The position numbers were made by a program, and so were the translations under genes. This document shows, one piece after another, positions 7,728-16,110 of a stretch of 64,000 nucleotides of DNA (its first letter is position 1; every line of letters begins with the position of its first letter). The notes under the pieces are model-generated. The model did not search any database. It was not told the DNA's origin and was given only the letters and a program-made list of their open reading frames with translations. The stretch spans positions 1-64,000 of the forward strand of contig CAYZGO010000003.1 of the NCBI GenBank assembly GCA_964478075.1, in the 5' to 3' direction. The DNA is from DAOUEX01 sp034430235. Lineage in GTDB: Bacteria; Chloroflexota; Anaerolineae; UBA2200.

Positions 7728-8444
7728 ATGAGGATACTATCCTTCATCAACGCCTACTCCCTGTGGCTCTATGCTGCAGGCCTCTTGGCTTTGCTACTCA
7801 GCTTGCGCGGGATCAGGCAAGCACAAAGAAGCAAGGCGGAAACGATCTTCTCCCTGGAGAGGGAACTGGCGAGCGTACGCGAGAGTCGGGCGCGCATCGC
7901 ACTCATTATTACTCTCGTGCTGCTGGCCTTGTTGACTGTGCTCAACTTCGCCGTCTTTCCATCTCAACCTCTGCCGCCCCTGCGCGAGCCTACTCCAACA
8001 AAGCTAGTCCTATTGGTGCCGACTGGCACACCGGTCACGCCTACAGCGACAAGAACTCGCATCCCCACACGACCCAGGCCTACATACCTACCACCAACGG
8101 AGACGCCGACACCAACCATGGCTCCACCGCCACCCTGTCCCAATCCCAGCATTTGCATCACGTTCCCAACCATGAACCAGCTCATTACGGGGACCGTAAC
8201 CGTCAGAGGAACAGCAAACATTGATGAATTCCAGTTTTACAAAATCGAATATGGCATGGGAGAGGATCCACAGCAATGGCACAGCATTGGTGAAGTGCAG
8301 AGGACGCCAATCGTTGATGGTGTGCTTGGCACCTGGGACACTGCGAGGTTCCCCAGCGGCGTTTTCAAGCTGCGCTTAACAGTAGTGGACATCACGGGCA
8401 ACTTTCCGCCGCCCCATGAGGTACGGGTTATCATACAGCAGTGA
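7728..8444 (+). CDS. Membrane protein with Thr/Pro linker and Ig-like domain
   Basis: A 238-residue protein of unknown function. An N-terminal hydrophobic segment (about 10-28) is followed by a charged coiled-coil-like stretch (R-Q-A-Q-R-S-K-A-E-T-I-F-S-L-E-R-E-L) and a second membrane segment (about 60-80). A Thr/Pro-rich linker (about 85-135) then leads to an extracellular beta-rich domain (about 138-236) with the Ig-like run I-T-G-T-V-T-V-R-G-T-A and a closing D-I-T-G-N. The topology suggests a short cytoplasmic hairpin with the linker and domain outside. It begins 3 bp after the recombinase gene, so it may be co-transcribed with it. The build resembles the other surface proteins in this window. 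Confidence 0.75.
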   Translation: MRILSFINAYSLWLYAAGLLALLLSLRGIRQAQRSKAETIFSLERELASVRESRARIALIITLVLLALLTVLNFAVFPSQPLPPLREPTPTKLVLLVPTGTPVTPTATRTRIPTRPRPTYLPPTETPTPTMAPPPPCPNPSICITFPTMNQLITGTVTVRGTANIDEFQFYKIEYGMGEDPQQWHSIGEVQRTPIVDGVLGTWDTARFPSGVFKLRLTVVDITGNFPPPHEVRVIIQQ

Positions 8445-8526
8445 CTCTGAGAAGCCCATAACAAGGAGGAGTCACTCCGATGCAACCGGCCAGTGGCATC
8501 AGTGCTGGCCGATTCCTGTTTTCACT

Positions 8527-9534
8527 CTACTTCGCCTTGGACACGGGTGCCAGGCGTCTCCGATGACGCAGTGCATCCACGTACCCTGCAACCAGGCCCA
8601 GACCTAGAGACCACGCCCGCAAATAGAGAGCTGGCAAGGAAAGGAAGGCCACTGGACGGTCCCGACGCCAGGCCTTCGTTACAAAGGGCAAAGCGCTGAC
8701 CACAAATGCCCCCAACGTGATACCGAGCAGCCACACACACAACTTTGTCCCCAGCGACAGTAGAGCCAGCGGAGCAGAGAGAGCGGCCAGGAGCATTTGC
8801 AGCTTCAGATTCCAGGGCGTGTGAGAGTCGCGCCAGGCCTTGCCGGGATGCAGGCGCAACACTACTGCTTTCCAATAGCCAATGACATACTTGCGCCGTG
8901 CATACCTGCGCCAGGTCTCTGGATGGTAATGGTACACTATGGCACGAGGATTGAACATCATCTTGTGGCCCGCGCTGGCCAGCCTAAACGATAGTTCTTG
9001 ATCCTCGAGATAGCGGAATCTGGTATCAAAGCCTCCGCTGGCAAGCAGAACGTCACGCCGGTAGCCTGCAGCATACGTATCTACAAGATCCACGTATTTG
9101 CAGCGCGCAGTGTGATCGTAGCGATCCTGATATTCAATCTGAACAAAGCGCGCGGTCAGATTCTTCTGTCGAGTGCCATAGACGCCCTTGGCACCCCCGA
9201 TATGCGGGTCAGCAAGAGGAGTAAGCATCTCTTCGATCCAATCAGGCGCCGGCGCACAGTCAGAGTCGGTGAACAGGATGACATCGCCATGTGCTTCAGC
9301 TATGCCCTTGTTGCGAGCTAAAGCCGGGCCACTGTTGGCCTGCTTCAGCACTCGGGCACCGTAACTGGCAGCGATACTCGACGTCTCATCCGTAGAACCA
9401 TCGTCCACGACAATCACTTCGTAAGAATCTCTCGGTAAGGATTGATTGTTCAAAGCGACCATGCACTCCCCTATCGTCGCTGCAGCGTTGTAGGCAGGAA
9501 CTACCACAGAAACAGACACGGACTCCTCACTCAC
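8527..9534 (-). CDS. Family 2 glycosyltransferase with C-terminal membrane segments
   Basis: GT-A-fold enzyme of about 336 residues. The N-terminus has V-V-V-P-A-Y-N-A-A-A-T-I-G-E-C and V-I-V-V-D-D-G-S-T-D-E-T. A-L-A-R-N-K-G and the metal-binding F-T-D-S-D-C follow, with an acceptor/catalytic region containing Y-L-E-D-Q-E-L. Two to three hydrophobic segments follow after residue 250, so it is membrane-attached. GTG 9534 is preferred because AGAGGAG sits 6 nt upstream; the ATG at 9540 directly abuts that site. The start overlaps the end of the upstream UPF0104-type gene, implying coupled translation. The natural substrate is unknown; a role in building a lipid-linked sugar used with the adjacent membrane proteins is an inference. 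Confidence 0.85.
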   Translation of the reverse strand: MSEESVSVSVVVPAYNAAATIGECMVALNNQSLPRDSYEVIVVDDGSTDETSSIAASYGARVLKQANSGPALARNKGIAEAHGDVILFTDSDCAPAPDWIEEMLTPLADPHIGGAKGVYGTRQKNLTARFVQIEYQDRYDHTARCKYVDLVDTYAAGYRRDVLLASGGFDTRFRYLEDQELSFRLASAGHKMMFNPRAIVYHYHPETWRRYARRKYVIGYWKAVVLRLHPGKAWRDSHTPWNLKLQMLLAALSAPLALLSLGTKLCVWLLGITLGAFVVSALPFVTKAWRRDRPVAFLSLPALYLRAWSLGLGLVAGYVDALRHRRRLAPVSKAK

Positions 9535-10558
9535 CTGCATCTCCTCTAGAAGCCATGACCAGCTTCCCCAGATCATAGTTCTCCACCCAAAGCCCCAAAA
9601 CGCCCCCCACAATCATGGGCAGATAGACGACAAGATGCAGGAGAACAGCGCAGCTCAAGGCCACATTCTGCTCCACACCGAATAGTGCAAGCGTAAGAAC
9701 CGTCAAGTAATGATGGACCCCAAGCTGCATCGGGGAGGTCGGCACAATATACCCTGCCATGTGTACAGCCAAGAGAAGAGGAGGAGCAAGTAGGCCAACG
9801 TCAAGGTCAATAGCCCGAAATGTCAAGGCGTTTGTGGACACTGCGAGGATCCAGATCAAAACCGACCAGCCCCACAACTGCACTTGTGCCCTTGTGTCCC
9901 GTAAAGCATGTAATTCCCCACTGGCCTCAACCAAACGTTCAAGGACGTGGAGGAAAGCCAGTGCGGGACGACGCTCGATCAAGCATTGCAAAGCTCCCAC
10001 AATCCTCTTGCGCTGGCTCGCCAGGATGACCGTTGCCAGCAACAGCAGGACAAGAACGCCACTGACGATAAGGCTCGATTGGCGCAACCACAACTGCATA
10101 GGCGTAAACAGGGAAAGCAAGGCAATCAGCAAAAGCAGCATCACGCTATCCAGAGCCTTTTCTACTATCGTCGTTGCCAGCGCAAACACCTTGCTTATCC
10201 CGCCACTCTCACCAATGAGGTAAGCACGCGCCAACTCGCCCAGCCGTGCAGGCAGCAAGCTATTGACCAACTGTCCAATGAACAGAATGGAGACACACTT
10301 TCGCATTGGTAGACGCGACTGCCGGGGATAAAAGAGCAGTCGCCAGCGTACAGCCTTGACCCAGTTGGTAACTAGGAAAGAAACAAGGGCCAGCAACAGG
10401 AAAAAGCCGTCAGCCTTACACAGCGCTGCAACAACCCGCGGCCATTGCACATCCTTGACTGCCAGACACAACGCCAACAGACTCACAGCCGTGCCCAGCC
10501 AAAGACGAGGCGTCCACAGCCAGTTGGATTGACGCGCGCTTGGGTTTTTCTCTGTCAT
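9527..10558 (-). CDS. UPF0104/LPG-synthase-TM family membrane protein
   Basis: Integral membrane protein of 343 residues with about eight predicted spans. It resembles the lysylphosphatidylglycerol synthase transmembrane (UPF0104, AglD-like) family. Family marks include a K-A-V-R-W-R-L-L loop near residue 70, N-S-L-L-P-A-R-L-G-E-L-A-R-A-Y-L near 100-115 and G-G-I-S-K near 123. Members are often encoded beside GT2 enzymes and are proposed to handle polyprenyl- or glycerol-linked sugars. No Mprf synthase domain is present. It ends inside the start region of the GT2 gene and is divergent from the DUF2723 gene; its ATG at 10558 lies within that gene's promoter. Confidence 0.82.
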   Translation of the reverse strand: MTEKNPSARQSNWLWTPRLWLGTAVSLLALCLAVKDVQWPRVVAALCKADGFFLLLALVSFLVTNWVKAVRWRLLFYPRQSRLPMRKCVSILFIGQLVNSLLPARLGELARAYLIGESGGISKVFALATTIVEKALDSVMLLLLIALLSLFTPMQLWLRQSSLIVSGVLVLLLLATVILASQRKRIVGALQCLIERRPALAFLHVLERLVEASGELHALRDTRAQVQLWGWSVLIWILAVSTNALTFRAIDLDVGLLAPPLLLAVHMAGYIVPTSPMQLGVHHYLTVLTLALFGVEQNVALSCAVLLHLVVYLPMIVGGVLGLWVENYDLGKLVMASRGDAGE

Positions 10559-10568
10559 GGGTTATAAT
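10540..10568 (+). promoter_or_regulatory. Strong sigma-70-like promoter for the DUF2723 gene
   Basis: TTGGGT (10540-10545), a 17-nt spacer and perfect TATAAT (10563-10568). The start near 10575 gives a 39-nt leader before ATG 10614. The promoter overlaps the first codons of the divergent gene. Confidence 0.55.
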
Positions 10569-10613
10569 CCGTTCAGTGGATGGACCAAAAACATCGGAGA
10601 GGACTCACCCACA

Positions 10614-12182
10614 ATGAAGGCCCTTCCTAGCCGCATGAGAATCGTGGTGCCGCTAGTGCTGTTCATCCTCTCCTTTGCCCTCTACTGGCACACGCTGGCC
10701 CCCACCATAACCTGGCAGCACGATGGCTACGACGCTGGAGACCTCATCACGGCAGCCTACACTTTGGGGATTCCCCATCCCACAGGATACCCCACTTATA
10801 TGCTCTTGGGCAAACTGTTCACTTTACTGCCATTTGGCGATATCGCCTACCGCATGAACCTGCTGTCCGCACTTTGTGCTGCCCTGACTGTCATGCTACT
10901 CCACTGCGCCTCCGTGACACTGCTGCGCTCGCAGCCTCATGCTATACTGGCGTCGGCGTACGCCGCGCTGCTGCTGGCCACCTCGCGCATATTCTGGTCA
11001 CAGGCCTTGATCACAGAGGTGTACGCACTCAATTGCCTGTTCTTTGCGGCGACGCTGTGCCTTCTGCTCAAACTCCTGGGATACCTATCAGAGTGGCCTG
11101 AGAACCCCGCCAGCCGCACGTGCATATCTCGCATCCTCACACTGACTGCCCTGACATACGGTCTCAGCCTGGGCAATCACCTGACCATGGTCTTCAGCGC
11201 TCCCTTGGTGGTCTTCCACTGCATGGTGGTTTTCAGACGCCGCGTACTGAGGACATCACAATGGGCACGCGTGCTGGGTGCGTTCTTTCTGGGCTTGTCA
11301 GCCTACGTCTACCTCCCGCTTCGCGCTGGAAGCGAGCCGCTCCTAAATTGGGGCGAGCCCAGCACCCTGCGCGGCTTTCTTTGGGTAGTCAGCGGAGGGA
11401 TCTATCGCCACTACGTATTGGCCCTGCCATTGGCGCACTGGGGAGAGCGCATCATGGCCTGGGCAGGCTTGCTGAGACAGCAGTTTGGCATTGGGGGTGC
11501 CGCACTGGGCCTGCTCGGAGCCTGGAGGCAGGCAGAACGCTCTCGCCAGCAATTCGCAATCCTCCTGCTGACGTTCGTCATCTACAGCGTCTACGCCATC
11601 GGCTACAACACCACAGACTCTTACGTCTATCTGCTGCCGGTCTACTTTGTTTGTGCTCTCTGGATCGGCCAAGGAGCCCAATACGCACTCAGGGCCCTGA
11701 CCAGCGTTCAGAGCAAGTGGTCAAGACTGGTGGCAGTGTTTCTATGCACCGCTCTGCTCGCCCTGCCTCTCGGTTCACTGCGCGCCAACCTGCCTCTTGT
11801 AGACCTCAGCAACGACTTCACTGCTTACGACTACGGCTCCCAGGTGTTCGCCCAGGTGCCTGATGGATCAGTGATCGTTTCTGTCAGCGATGCTCACACC
11901 TTCACATTGTGGTATTTCGGCCAGGTCGTGACTGGCCGAACCAGAGTCGCTTTGATCGACAGAGATCTCCTGGGATACAATTGGTACGTAAATGGTCTGC
12001 GCCAGAGTTATCCCTGGCTAGACTTGCCCCCAGCTTCCGCCGGCATCCGGCTGTCGGTTGAGAGGCTGCTAGAAGCCAATATGCAAAGCTGTGTCATTTT
12101 TCTGACCGATGTAGACGCAGAACTGATGTCCCGCCACATCTTTCGACAGCAAGGCGTACTGTACCGCCTGCACGTACACTGA
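10614..12182 (+). CDS. DUF2723 GT-C-like membrane protein
   Basis: A 522-residue polytopic membrane protein with the DUF2723 signature. The first large loop reads T-W-Q-H-D-G-Y-D-A-G-D-L-I-T-A-A-Y, followed by L-G-I-P-H-P-T-G-Y-P-T-Y-M-L-L-G-K-L-F; a later loop carries G-N-H-L-T-M. The layout (acidic residues in the first extracytoplasmic loop, then about ten spans and a C-terminal soluble part) is that of GT-C glycosyltransferases, the fold of protein O-mannosyltransferases and STT3. ATG 10614 is chosen because GGAGAGGA lies about 10 nt upstream and the earlier ATG at 10557 precedes the -10 box. Genes for a GT2 enzyme, a UPF0104 protein and Thr/Pro-rich surface proteins are adjacent, so a role in glycosylating surface proteins is plausible but unproven. 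Confidence 0.85.
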   Translation: MKALPSRMRIVVPLVLFILSFALYWHTLAPTITWQHDGYDAGDLITAAYTLGIPHPTGYPTYMLLGKLFTLLPFGDIAYRMNLLSALCAALTVMLLHCASVTLLRSQPHAILASAYAALLLATSRIFWSQALITEVYALNCLFFAATLCLLLKLLGYLSEWPENPASRTCISRILTLTALTYGLSLGNHLTMVFSAPLVVFHCMVVFRRRVLRTSQWARVLGAFFLGLSAYVYLPLRAGSEPLLNWGEPSTLRGFLWVVSGGIYRHYVLALPLAHWGERIMAWAGLLRQQFGIGGAALGLLGAWRQAERSRQQFAILLLTFVIYSVYAIGYNTTDSYVYLLPVYFVCALWIGQGAQYALRALTSVQSKWSRLVAVFLCTALLALPLGSLRANLPLVDLSNDFTAYDYGSQVFAQVPDGSVIVSVSDAHTFTLWYFGQVVTGRTRVALIDRDLLGYNWYVNGLRQSYPWLDLPPASAGIRLSVERLLEANMQSCVIFLTDVDAELMSRHIFRQQGVLYRLHVH

Positions 12183-12198
12183 ACTTCCGCTCCTCAGG

Positions 12199-12705
12199 CT
12201 ACTTCCTCTTCTTGTGTACGGTCAGCAAATAAGTCGCGAGCAAGGTTGCAACAGCCCCAACGCCCAGTACGATGAGCATCCCTGTGCTCAGGCCTCTACC
12301 GCCAGAACTCGGCGTAGGGGTCGCTGTGACAGCCATAGCCGTCGGTGGCACAGGCGTCGCTGTGGGCGGAACAGCCGTCGCCTTGGGCGGAATAGGTGTC
12401 GCAGTGAGTGGCACAGGCGTGTCCGTAGGCGGAACAGCCGTCGCAGTAGCGGCCACTTGGGTTGGTGTCACCTCCTTAGTCGTGCTCGTGGGCGTCGGTG
12501 GCACGGGTGTGGCTGTTGCAGTCGGCGGAAGCGGAGTCCTCGTAGGTGGAACTGGAGTCTCCGTTGGTGGCTTCGGCGTCGGAGTCGGCACGGTCTGACG
12601 AAGCCAATTCAGACCAGGCATGGCCCAGGAGTTCTGACCATAGGATGAGAAGAGCAAAAGGAGCAGGATAATGATCATCAGGAAATACGACTTGCGGGAT
12701 TTCAT
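12199..12705 (-). CDS. Thr/Pro-rich surface protein with C-terminal membrane anchor
   Basis: A 168-residue protein with an N-terminal signal or anchor (M-K-S-R-K-S-Y-F-L-M then a run of Ile/Leu) and a low-complexity middle (about 38-130) of repeated V-P-P-T-A-T-P units. A C-terminal membrane segment (L-I-V-L-G-V-G-A-V-A-T-L-L-A-T-Y-L-L) is followed by the basic tail H-K-K-R-K. The two ends imply an exposed mucin-like loop or, after signal cleavage, a C-terminally anchored stalk. At DNA level the middle is a degenerate minisatellite with units of roughly 27-30 bp. AGGAGG precedes ATG 12705. It directly follows the DUF4012 gene and is probably co-transcribed with it. Dense Thr makes it a candidate O-glycan acceptor. 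Confidence 0.75.
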   Translation of the reverse strand: MKSRKSYFLMIIILLLLLFSSYGQNSWAMPGLNWLRQTVPTPTPKPPTETPVPPTRTPLPPTATATPVPPTPTSTTKEVTPTQVAATATAVPPTDTPVPLTATPIPPKATAVPPTATPVPPTAMAVTATPTPSSGGRGLSTGMLIVLGVGAVATLLATYLLTVHKKRK

Positions 12706-12718
12706 GTGCGCGTTCCTC

Positions 12719-14665
12719 CTAACGCAGTTTCAAGACCAGGGAGCGATCCCGCCGCAAGTCCAAGTCATACGACACAACACCCTGCTGTCTACTTTGCGGT
12801 TCGGGCTGTGCTGACAACACGCGAACTCCTTGGGGTAGGATTATTCGCACTTTGAGGGGAACGGCATCCGTCCCCGCCTGCTTATGCACAAGCAGGCTGT
12901 ACCCTTCAAGCCCCGAGTCGGGAATGCTATATATGAATCGTATCGTCCGACTCTCGTTCGCTGGCACAACGAAGAAAGTGGCAAAGACGGTCTTCCCCTC
13001 TTCGTCAGGCGACGTTTGAGTTTCGGTAACGCCCTCGACAGCGAGCAACTCACTGCCAAGTGGCACATAGATACGCAGGTAATTCCAGTAGCAATCCTGC
13101 GTCATCAGCTCATACGTTGGGGCGTGTTTCGAGTAATGTTCACAGCTCGGCTGTGCAGGGCTGTGATTGTCGTAGGTGATAGTCAGGTTAGCCAGTGCAG
13201 CAGTGCCATTGCCAAGGGCAACCTCGTACTCGATGTGCTTCTCGACGTTGGGGTTAACCTTATTGTACCCCATGTTCACGTCAAGAGCCAGCAGATAATC
13301 TCCCTGCGCACTGTGGTCCAGAGCCCCATCCATCCCGGCTCTAGCTAGTAACTCCTGCACGGCAGATTCGTGAAAGTGCAATTGAATGTGCTTTTCATCA
13401 ATCGCTCGTTTCACGACCCACAGCAGACCACTCAGTTGATCCGGACGGCTTTGTCCGAGCAACTTGGCCATCATGGCCTGGGCCAACACCCCCACAAAGT
13501 CCTTGCGATGATGCAACCATTTGGCACCGGCCGCCTCGCGTTCCTCCAAAGTCATGTCCTCCGTTGCTTCTGGCGCCCAGTATTCGTGGATCTTTTGCAA
13601 GACGTTGTTCCCATCTATGCAATCTTGATACTCCTCCAACTCCAGAGGTCCGATTGCCTGCACCAGTGCCTGCAGAGCCGATATATCAAAGGCAACAACG
13701 CCGCTGATCTCGGTCGAGTTCTCAAGATGATAGAGGTCTTCTACGTTCTGCACCGCCGTTGGAAAATCCGGCGACCAGTTGCCATCACGGGTTGTCCACA
13801 GTATGATCCCCATGTAACGCTGCATGGGGTCAGGTGCGAAGGGGTGGTCTACCGTGAACTCGTCATAGGCATAGCTGTCCTTGAACGTCAGATTGCTAAT
13901 CTTCCCTCGGTCCATGGTCACCAAGCCTATGCCGGTGATGAATCCGCCTGTGGCCCGCAACTCGTCATTGTTCTGCGCCAGGATCATGTAGTGAATAGGC
14001 TCCGACTCGCCGAGCAGTGTCGGGGCCACGGCTGCCGTCCCAAGGGCCGCACGGCCCAGCCGTAGATAGCGCTCGAGATCAGCTACTATACTGGAAAATG
14101 GCGTCCAGAGATTACTCGCCACTAGAGCGGAGACGTCCTCGCACGAGCGGCCGACCTGTTGCTCGGTTTCCTCAAAGTACGGGCGCGCGGCCACCAAGCC
14201 CCAAAAAATCTTCTCGCTCATACCGGGCACTTCCTGGCTCCCTGTGGATGTGCTGCCCGCTTCCACAGCGCCCACGACGGAGCGCAGCCCGTCACTGGCC
14301 ACCTGGCCCGCTTGCGCAAGCTCTGCGCCCACCCTCAAGAGCTCATCTGCGGCCAACAGGTTCTCTCGCACTGCTCGCCAGGGAAGCCAGACCGGCCTGA
14401 GTACTGGCCGCAGTTGCGTGCGCAGACCCCGCAGCGCCTCCTCTATGCCCCCCAAATCGGCCTTGATCCGCGCTGCCTCTTCTGGCTGCAGTAGTGCTCC
14501 GAGATCATGGGTCAGAGTCCTCAATCGCATCGCGTGCTTGCCAAGCGCGTACGCGTGCCTCCCCACCAGCCAGCCTTTGACCAACACAACGAGCAGTACC
14601 AGCAGCAGGATAGCCAGCAAGAGGTTGCGTCGTCGTCTTGCCCTTTCGGCTTTTTGTGTATCCAC
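12719..14665 (-). CDS. DUF4012 domain-containing exported protein
   Basis: A 648-residue protein with a basic N-terminus (A-E-R-A-R-R-R-R-N) and one membrane segment (about 15-36), a helical region to about 200, and the DUF4012 domain. The domain's hallmark is A-Q-N-N-D-E-L-R-A-T-G-G-F-I-T-G-I-G near residue 230, then Y-D-E-F-T-V and a C-terminal beta-rich portion ending in D-L-D-L-R-R-D-R-S-L-V-L-K-L-R. DUF4012 proteins are common in Chloroflexota and Actinobacteria near polysaccharide genes, and their biochemical role is unknown to me. GTG 14665 has AAGG 7 nt upstream; TTG 14671 is an equally possible start. The short Thr/Pro anchor protein follows 13 bp downstream. Confidence 0.85.
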   Translation of the reverse strand: MDTQKAERARRRRNLLLAILLLVLLVVLVKGWLVGRHAYALGKHAMRLRTLTHDLGALLQPEEAARIKADLGGIEEALRGLRTQLRPVLRPVWLPWRAVRENLLAADELLRVGAELAQAGQVASDGLRSVVGAVEAGSTSTGSQEVPGMSEKIFWGLVAARPYFEETEQQVGRSCEDVSALVASNLWTPFSSIVADLERYLRLGRAALGTAAVAPTLLGESEPIHYMILAQNNDELRATGGFITGIGLVTMDRGKISNLTFKDSYAYDEFTVDHPFAPDPMQRYMGIILWTTRDGNWSPDFPTAVQNVEDLYHLENSTEISGVVAFDISALQALVQAIGPLELEEYQDCIDGNNVLQKIHEYWAPEATEDMTLEEREAAGAKWLHHRKDFVGVLAQAMMAKLLGQSRPDQLSGLLWVVKRAIDEKHIQLHFHESAVQELLARAGMDGALDHSAQGDYLLALDVNMGYNKVNPNVEKHIEYEVALGNGTAALANLTITYDNHSPAQPSCEHYSKHAPTYELMTQDCYWNYLRIYVPLGSELLAVEGVTETQTSPDEEGKTVFATFFVVPANESRTIRFIYSIPDSGLEGYSLLVHKQAGTDAVPLKVRIILPQGVRVLSAQPEPQSRQQGVVSYDLDLRRDRSLVLKLR

Positions 14666-14681
14666 TGACAAGCCTTATCCC

Positions 14682-14728
14682 TTAGAACCTATCGGAACCC
14701 AGCAGGCTGGGCTCCTCGCGTAGCATGC
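14682..14728 (-). repeat. Dispersed intergenic repeat, copy A
   Basis: Read on the minus strand, this segment closely matches 23604-23651: both contain ATGCTACGCGAGGAGCCCAG, followed by a GCTG...GATAGG...CTTA/CTAA end. It lies in the gap between the DUF4012 and glycosidase-like genes. Confidence 0.65.
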
Positions 14729-14827
14729 AGTCCGCTTCGCTGCGTGGATGCTGCCCTTGGGCTGCGCCAACGACATGGCACAAGGAGCTGTCCCTGCTGA
14801 GTGACAAACCTCACTCCTCAAAGGCCC

Positions 14828-16108
14828 CTAACTGGGAGAGCCGCCTCTCATTACCACAGGCAGCAGGACTCTGGGATATCCCAATAAGATATGCATGTAC
14901 TCACGGAAGGCAACGCCAAACTTGGTCATCTGCGTCGGATCCAAATGGCTGAACAGAGCACCGTTGAACCCCCGGCCCGTGGCTGGATCATACGGCTGGC
15001 TGTTCAGGCTGTACCACAACCACTGCTGTACCAGACGGTTGTCATCCGCTGGGTAGCCCAGGTTCGGATCCGCGGCATGCACCACAAAATCAAAGGTGCT
15101 GCACATGAATTCAATCACCTTCTGCTCGCCGCTGGGAATATCATCTGCCAGGTAGTCAGAAGGCATCAACACGCCATACTCAGATATTATCAGCGGCTTG
15201 TTCTCGAAGCCTTTGTCCTTCATCCACTGCCGAAACTCGATGACCAGTTGCCGAAAGATGTCCGGATCAGCGTTGTGCAGCAAAGTGTACAACCGTCCCT
15301 CAGTCGCTGTCAGCCCAGCAGGGATTTCCGCGCCCCAGCTCCCTGCCTTCTCCTGCAAGATCTGCGCATGGATATTCCAGACGTCGACGGGCATCGCCTC
15401 TCCAAAGCGACTCTCATACCCGTTGAGCACCATGTCCAGCCACTGCAAGCGCAAGGGAGTAGGTTCTATCACGCCGCCGATGGCAATCCATGCCGTAGGG
15501 TCAATGCCTTTAACTAGCGTGTGCAGGTGATGATAGATGTCAGCATACTCGCCCGGGGTGCGGTTGCCCTGACCGTATTTCCCCTCTGGCTCATTGCCAA
15601 TGAGCCACAAGGAACCCGGATTGGCGGCAACAGTTGCCGTCAACTCTAACGTGTTTGTGGGATATAGGCCTGCCCTGACTAGAATCACCTGTGCATACTT
15701 GATGCCACCAGGGCACAACGGCTCGCGCGTTGTCAGCCAGTCTGAGTACCAACCAATGTGCAACTCGCTTATGTCGTAGTCGGTTATCATCACCTGGCGC
15801 ACAGTCCCGTTGACAGAGACAGTGATGCCAGGACTCATCCCCACGCCAAAGCGCTCGTTGGGGGCCGCGTAATACTCCGACGTGAACGGCGTAGGTTGGG
15901 CCAACGCAGATACATCACCTGTCAGCGTCGCACCCCCGCCAAAACGCCCCCCAGACGTCGCATACTGTCGCGAGGCAAAAAGCGCAGGCTGGGGCACCGC
16001 AGCCCCAGTGCTCGAGGCGCTCGACCATAACAGAAGCGCGGCTGTGACCAGCAACCCGCACAGAACCGCATAGATCCCGCGATAGGACTTCAGTACCAAC
16101 AACGACAC
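14828..16108 (-). CDS. Secreted glycosidase-like protein with LPVVMR tail
   Basis: A 426-residue exported protein. An N-terminal signal or anchor (about 10-36) leads to a TIM-barrel-like domain shared with the middle of its upstream neighbour. Matching landmarks are W-L-I-G-N-E-P-E-G near residue 173, A-I-G-G-V-I-E-P-T-P-L-R-L-Q-W-L-D, M-P-V-D-V-W-N-I-H, F-R-Q-W-M-K-D-K, and L-I-I-S-E-Y-G-V-L near 305. The N-E-P and S-E-Y-G glutamates sit where clan GH-A enzymes keep their acid/base and nucleophile, so hydrolase activity is plausible; the substrate is unknown. The C-terminus ends in R-V-L-L-P-V-V-M-R-G, the tail motif recurring in this window. GTG 16108 starts 3 nt after the neighbour's stop. 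Confidence 0.78.
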   Translation of the reverse strand: MSLLVLKSYRGIYAVLCGLLVTAALLLWSSASSTGAAVPQPALFASRQYATSGGRFGGGATLTGDVSALAQPTPFTSEYYAAPNERFGVGMSPGITVSVNGTVRQVMITDYDISELHIGWYSDWLTTREPLCPGGIKYAQVILVRAGLYPTNTLELTATVAANPGSLWLIGNEPEGKYGQGNRTPGEYADIYHHLHTLVKGIDPTAWIAIGGVIEPTPLRLQWLDMVLNGYESRFGEAMPVDVWNIHAQILQEKAGSWGAEIPAGLTATEGRLYTLLHNADPDIFRQLVIEFRQWMKDKGFENKPLIISEYGVLMPSDYLADDIPSGEQKVIEFMCSTFDFVVHAADPNLGYPADDNRLVQQWLWYSLNSQPYDPATGRGFNGALFSHLDPTQMTKFGVAFREYMHILLGYPRVLLPVVMRGGSPS

Positions 16109-16110
16109 GC

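Noticed and set aside
12300..12590. Short direct repeats that could suggest a CRISPR array
   Set aside because: The repeats are degenerate, have no spacers of even length and encode a regular Thr/Pro stalk; no cas gene is nearby.
12272..12598. Plus-strand frame rich in Val-Gly repeats
   Set aside because: It is the antisense reading of the Thr/Pro repeats of the minus-strand surface gene; such tracts always give open Val/Gly frames on the opposite strand.
13370..14065. Long plus-strand frame inside the DUF4012 gene
   Set aside because: No family features, and the minus-strand protein has clear DUF4012 motifs over the same bases.
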